A program made the translations under genes and the position numbers. The notes beneath the pieces were generated by a model that was not told the DNA's origin, ran no database searches, and worked only from the letters and a program-made list of their open reading frames with translations. Source: Acetobacteraceae bacterium (GTDB taxonomy: Bacteria; Pseudomonadota; Alphaproteobacteria; Acetobacterales; Acetobacteraceae). From it: 24,981 bases of DNA. Of the stretch, positions 22,948 to 24,981 are shown piece by piece; within the stretch, counting starts at the first letter, position 1, and the number at the start of each line of letters is the position of its first letter. The stretch is taken from contig PLSZ01000569.1 in assembly GCA_003164305.1 (NCBI GenBank), positions 1-24,981 of the forward strand. Reading direction: 5' to 3'.

Positions 22948-23897
22948 GCGACGCTCGTTCGGAGATTCTGGCGGCGGTCTTTTCCCGTCATCCTCGGGCT
23001 CCCAAACGTCATCCTCGGGCTCGACCCGAGGATCTCTCGACGCGCCGAGGAATTCAAAAGTCGGACACGGTGTCTGGGCCGGCCGATCCTCGGGTCAAGC
23101 CCGAGGATGACGTTCGGGGGCCAAAGGATGACGGTCGGGGGCCAAAGGATGACGGTCGGGGGCCAGAGGATGACGGTCGGGAGCCCGAGGATGACGGTCG
23201 GGAGCCCCGCGATGACCCGCCCGGCCCGGACTTCGGCGCCGCGCATATCGCCTCCGCCGCGGCCCGCCTGCTCGCCCGGGTCGCCGGGGTGCGGCCGAAC
23301 CGGGTCACCGGCCCACCAGCCGACGTCTTCCTCGACCGCGTCAGCACGCCCGCCATCGGCGCCACCGTCGAACGTGCCGCGACCCTGGAGGGCTTCCCCG
23401 CCGCCGTGCGCCGCTATCTGGCGTCCCGGTACCTCGCCCCCTCGGTCGCCCTGCAACCACATCCCGCCCTCCGGGCCCTCGACTGGTCCGGTACCGAAAC
23501 GCACGACACGATCGCCCTCGATGAGCGGGTCTCAGTCGGCCTCGCCCTGGGCGCCATCGCCGAGACCGGCTCGCTGGTGTTCCACTCCAGCCCAGACGCG
23601 CCGACGCTGTTCGCCTTCCTGCCGGTGCATCACATCGTCGCCGTCGAAGCGTCCCGCGTCTGGCCGTGGCTGGAGGACTACGTCGCGGCCTATGCCGGCG
23701 AACCCCAGCCGCGCAACGTCAACCTGATCACCGGCGCCAGCGGCACCACCGACATCGAAGGCACCCTGGTGCACGGCGCGCACGGGCCGGGCTTCCTGCA
23801 CGTCGTGCTGATTGGCGAATCGCCCATGAAACTCTCAACCAACACCCAACCCTCAACCAACAACCAAAAGAGCGGGCCATGTTCCAACAACTCCTGA
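22944..23897 (+). CDS. lldG: L-lactate dehydrogenase complex subunit LldG (LutC) with in-frame repeat-derived insert
   Basis: 317 aa from the ATG at 22944 that overlaps the lldF stop. Residues 1-14 (MSDARSEILAAVFS) are the usual N-terminal helix and from about 95 the LutC LUD domain follows without a break: DRVSTPAIGATVERAATLEG, SVGLALGAIAETGSLVFHSS, PVHHIVAVEASRVW and GASGTTDIEGTLVHGAHGPG. Residues about 15-94 are foreign: PADPRVKPEDDVRG then repeats of GPKDDGR, coded by the palindromic repeat and its 21-bp units. Without them the protein would be about 237 aa, normal for LutC. The tail beyond IGESPM is also unusual, STNTQPSTNNQ, from an 18-bp direct repeat. The stop lies 19 bp inside lldP. 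The gene is probably functional because the frame is intact and the insert is hydrophilic and near the N-terminus, but this is inference. Confidence 0.9.
   Translation: MSDARSEILAAVFSRHPRAPKRHPRARPEDLSTRRGIQKSDTVSGPADPRVKPEDDVRGPKDDGRGPKDDGRGPEDDGREPEDDGREPRDDPPGPDFGAAHIASAAARLLARVAGVRPNRVTGPPADVFLDRVSTPAIGATVERAATLEGFPAAVRRYLASRYLAPSVALQPHPALRALDWSGTETHDTIALDERVSVGLALGAIAETGSLVFHSSPDAPTLFAFLPVHHIVAVEASRVWPWLEDYVAAYAGEPQPRNVNLITGASGTTDIEGTLVHGAHGPGFLHVVLIGESPMKLSTNTQPSTNNQKSGPCSNNS
22988..23225. repeat. Paired-palindrome repeat, copy D, with 21-bp units, inside lldG
   Basis: Core 23009-23112: left palindrome ATCCTCGGG-CTCGA-CCCGAGGAT (23012-23034), right palindrome ATCCTCGGG-TCAAG-CCCGAGGAT (23086-23108), both with perfect 9-bp arms; a small GACACGGTGTC palindrome lies between. 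To the right, six 21-bp units run 23100-23120, 23121-23141, 23142-23162, 23163-23183, 23184-23204 and 23205-23225, the second and third identical. To the left one unit in reverse orientation sits at 22988-23008. 21 bp is seven codons, so copy number changes leave lldG in frame. Confidence 0.93.
23834..23868. repeat. 18-bp direct repeat at the end of lldG
   Basis: CTCAACCAACACCCAAC (23834-23850) is repeated as CTCAACCAACAACCAAA (23852-23868), 14 of 17 identical. This A/C-only stretch lacks the base composition of the neighbouring genes, and no strong ribosome site for lldP follows it. It lies at the lldG-lldP junction and may be a low-structure spacer favouring re-initiation at lldP. Confidence 0.6.
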
Positions 23898-24981
23898 CAC
23901 CGGTGGGCGGCAGCCTCGTTCTGTCGTTCCTGGTCGCCGTGCTGCCCATCCTGGCGGTGCTCGTGCTTCTGGGCGTCATGCGGCGACCGGCGTGGCAGGC
24001 CGCCCTGGCCGGCCTGATCGTGGCGCTGATCATCGCCGTCGGCGTCTGGAGCATGCCGGTCGGCCTCGCGCTGGACGCGGTCGTGAACGGTGCGGTCTTC
24101 GCGCTATGGCCGGTGATGTGGATCGTGGTCAACGCCCTGCTGCTCTACAACGTCGCCGTCCGCTCCGGCCGCTTCGAGGCGTTCCGCGTCTGGGTGATCG
24201 ACCATCTGCCCAACGACCGGCGGGTCGTGCTGGTGGTGATCGGCTTCTGCTTCGGCGCCCTGCTGGAGGGCGTGTCCGGCTTCGGCACTCCGGTCGCGAT
24301 CACCAGTTCGTTGCTGATCCTGGTCGGCTACCCGCCCCTGGAGGCGCTGGTCTTCGTCCTGATCTTCAACACCGCCCCCGTCGCGTTCGGAGCCCTGGGC
24401 GCGCCGGTGACGGTGCTCGGCGCGGTGACCGGCCTGCCCGCCCCGGCGTTGGGCGCGATGATCGGGCGCCAGTTGCCGGTGATGGCGCTGATCCTGCCGT
24501 TCTACGTGATGGCGCTGTATGGCGGATTGCGCTCGATCCGCGCTTTGTGGCCGGTGCTGCTGGTCGCCGGAGGCAGCTTCGCGGTGTCGCAGTTCGTCGC
24601 CTCCAATATGCTGGATTACGCGCTGACCGACGTGCTGGCCTCGCTTGGTTCGCTGATCGTCACGCTGCTGTTCCTCCAGGTGTGGCATCCGGCGCACGAC
24701 CCGGAATTCGCCATCACCGGCGCGGCGCTGGCGGCGGAACGCGCGACCCCGGTCGGGGGCGAGGCCGAAGCCGGGCCTGTCTCCGGCGTGCCGTCCTGGC
24801 AGGGCTGGGTGCCGTGGATCCTGGTGTCGGCCATCGTGATCGTGTGGACGCATTTCTCGGTGTTCGCGATCGGCCAGAGAGCGATCACCTGGCCGGGCCT
24901 GCACAACGCCATCGCGATCACGCTGTATGGCAACAAGCCGTATGCCGCGGTCTGGGTGTTCCAGCCGCTGGCCACCGGCAC
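23879..24981 (+). CDS. lldP: L-lactate permease (LctP family), 3' end outside the window
   Basis: The first 367 codons of the permease are present and open to the right edge. The ATG at 23879 overlaps the end of lldG by 19 bp. The product begins MFQQLLTPVGGSLVLSFLVA and has the family signature LEGVSGFGTPVAITSSLLIL followed by VFVLIFNTAPVAFGALGAPV, with helices through the rest. LldP/GlcA proteins import L-lactate, D-lactate or glycolate with protons. Its place after lldEFG makes it the uptake step of the same pathway. Full-length relatives are about 550 aa, so about a third is missing. Confidence 0.95.
   Translation, partial: MFQQLLTPVGGSLVLSFLVAVLPILAVLVLLGVMRRPAWQAALAGLIVALIIAVGVWSMPVGLALDAVVNGAVFALWPVMWIVVNALLLYNVAVRSGRFEAFRVWVIDHLPNDRRVVLVVIGFCFGALLEGVSGFGTPVAITSSLLILVGYPPLEALVFVLIFNTAPVAFGALGAPVTVLGAVTGLPAPALGAMIGRQLPVMALILPFYVMALYGGLRSIRALWPVLLVAGGSFAVSQFVASNMLDYALTDVLASLGSLIVTLLFLQVWHPAHDPEFAITGAALAAERATPVGGEAEAGPVSGVPSWQGWVPWILVSAIVIVWTHFSVFAIGQRAITWPGLHNAIAITLYGNKPYAAVWVFQPLATG

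Noticed and set aside
23100..23225. Could the 21-bp arrays be a CRISPR array?
   Set aside because: The units are contiguous with no spacers and lie in an open reading frame; no cas gene is present.

Overview
The window reads as a high-GC alphaproteobacterial chromosome, most likely Acetobacteraceae or another Rhodospirillales lineage. This rests on a hopanoid transporter of the HpnN type, very GC-rich codon usage, GTG and TTG starts with strong Shine-Dalgarno sites, FadR-type control of an LldEFG L-lactate locus, and the alphaproteobacterial kind of paired palindromic repeat. The taxonomic call is inference; there is no rRNA or tRNA gene in the window. 

Layout, left to right. (1) 1-130: an array of 21-bp repeats, then a membrane-anchored J-domain protein (minus strand). 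(2) 1682-5754: a signalling pair, a receiver-EAL c-di-GMP phosphodiesterase whose stop overlaps the TTG start of a multi-domain hybrid histidine kinase (two membrane segments, PAS, HisKA, HATPase, REC, HPt). (3) 5920-8762: a three-gene plus-strand cassette with a double NIPSNAP protein, a LigB-like extradiol dioxygenase relative whose usual metal-ligand His is Gln, and a luciferase-like flavin monooxygenase. (4) 8967-10240 (minus): a 68-aa protein, the YggS PLP-homeostasis protein and a small membrane protein. (5) 10241-10755: a gene-free stretch with a nested insertion. A 199-bp MITE-like element with 26-bp inverted ends sits inside an older palindromic repeat, with a 9-10 bp target duplication, and carries another copy of that repeat. 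(6) 10756-14461 (minus): an alpha/beta hydrolase, HpnN and a small secreted protein. (7) 14568-18633: a region of small genes and gene remains. It holds an antitoxin with a frameshifted ParE-type toxin, a PIN-like protein that looks cut short, a LuxR-type regulator with a possible FNR/FixK box, a PhnB-type VOC protein, the tail of a mitochondrial-type aconitase and the head of a GNAT acetyltransferase. (8) 18879-24981: a DUF2066 secreted protein, then the L-lactate locus lldR (divergent), lldE-lldF-lldG-lldP, with translational overlaps throughout; lldP runs off the window.

The most striking signal is a repeat family built from two 9-5-9 bp palindromes about 100 bp apart, in places continued by 21-bp tandem units. 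Copies lie between genes (around 10421-10719, 10547-10651 and 20464-20570), and one copy with its 21-bp units lies in frame inside lldG, where it adds about 80 Arg/Asp/Glu/Pro/Gly-rich residues to a LutC-family protein without breaking it. The array at 1-130 has the same 21-bp unit.
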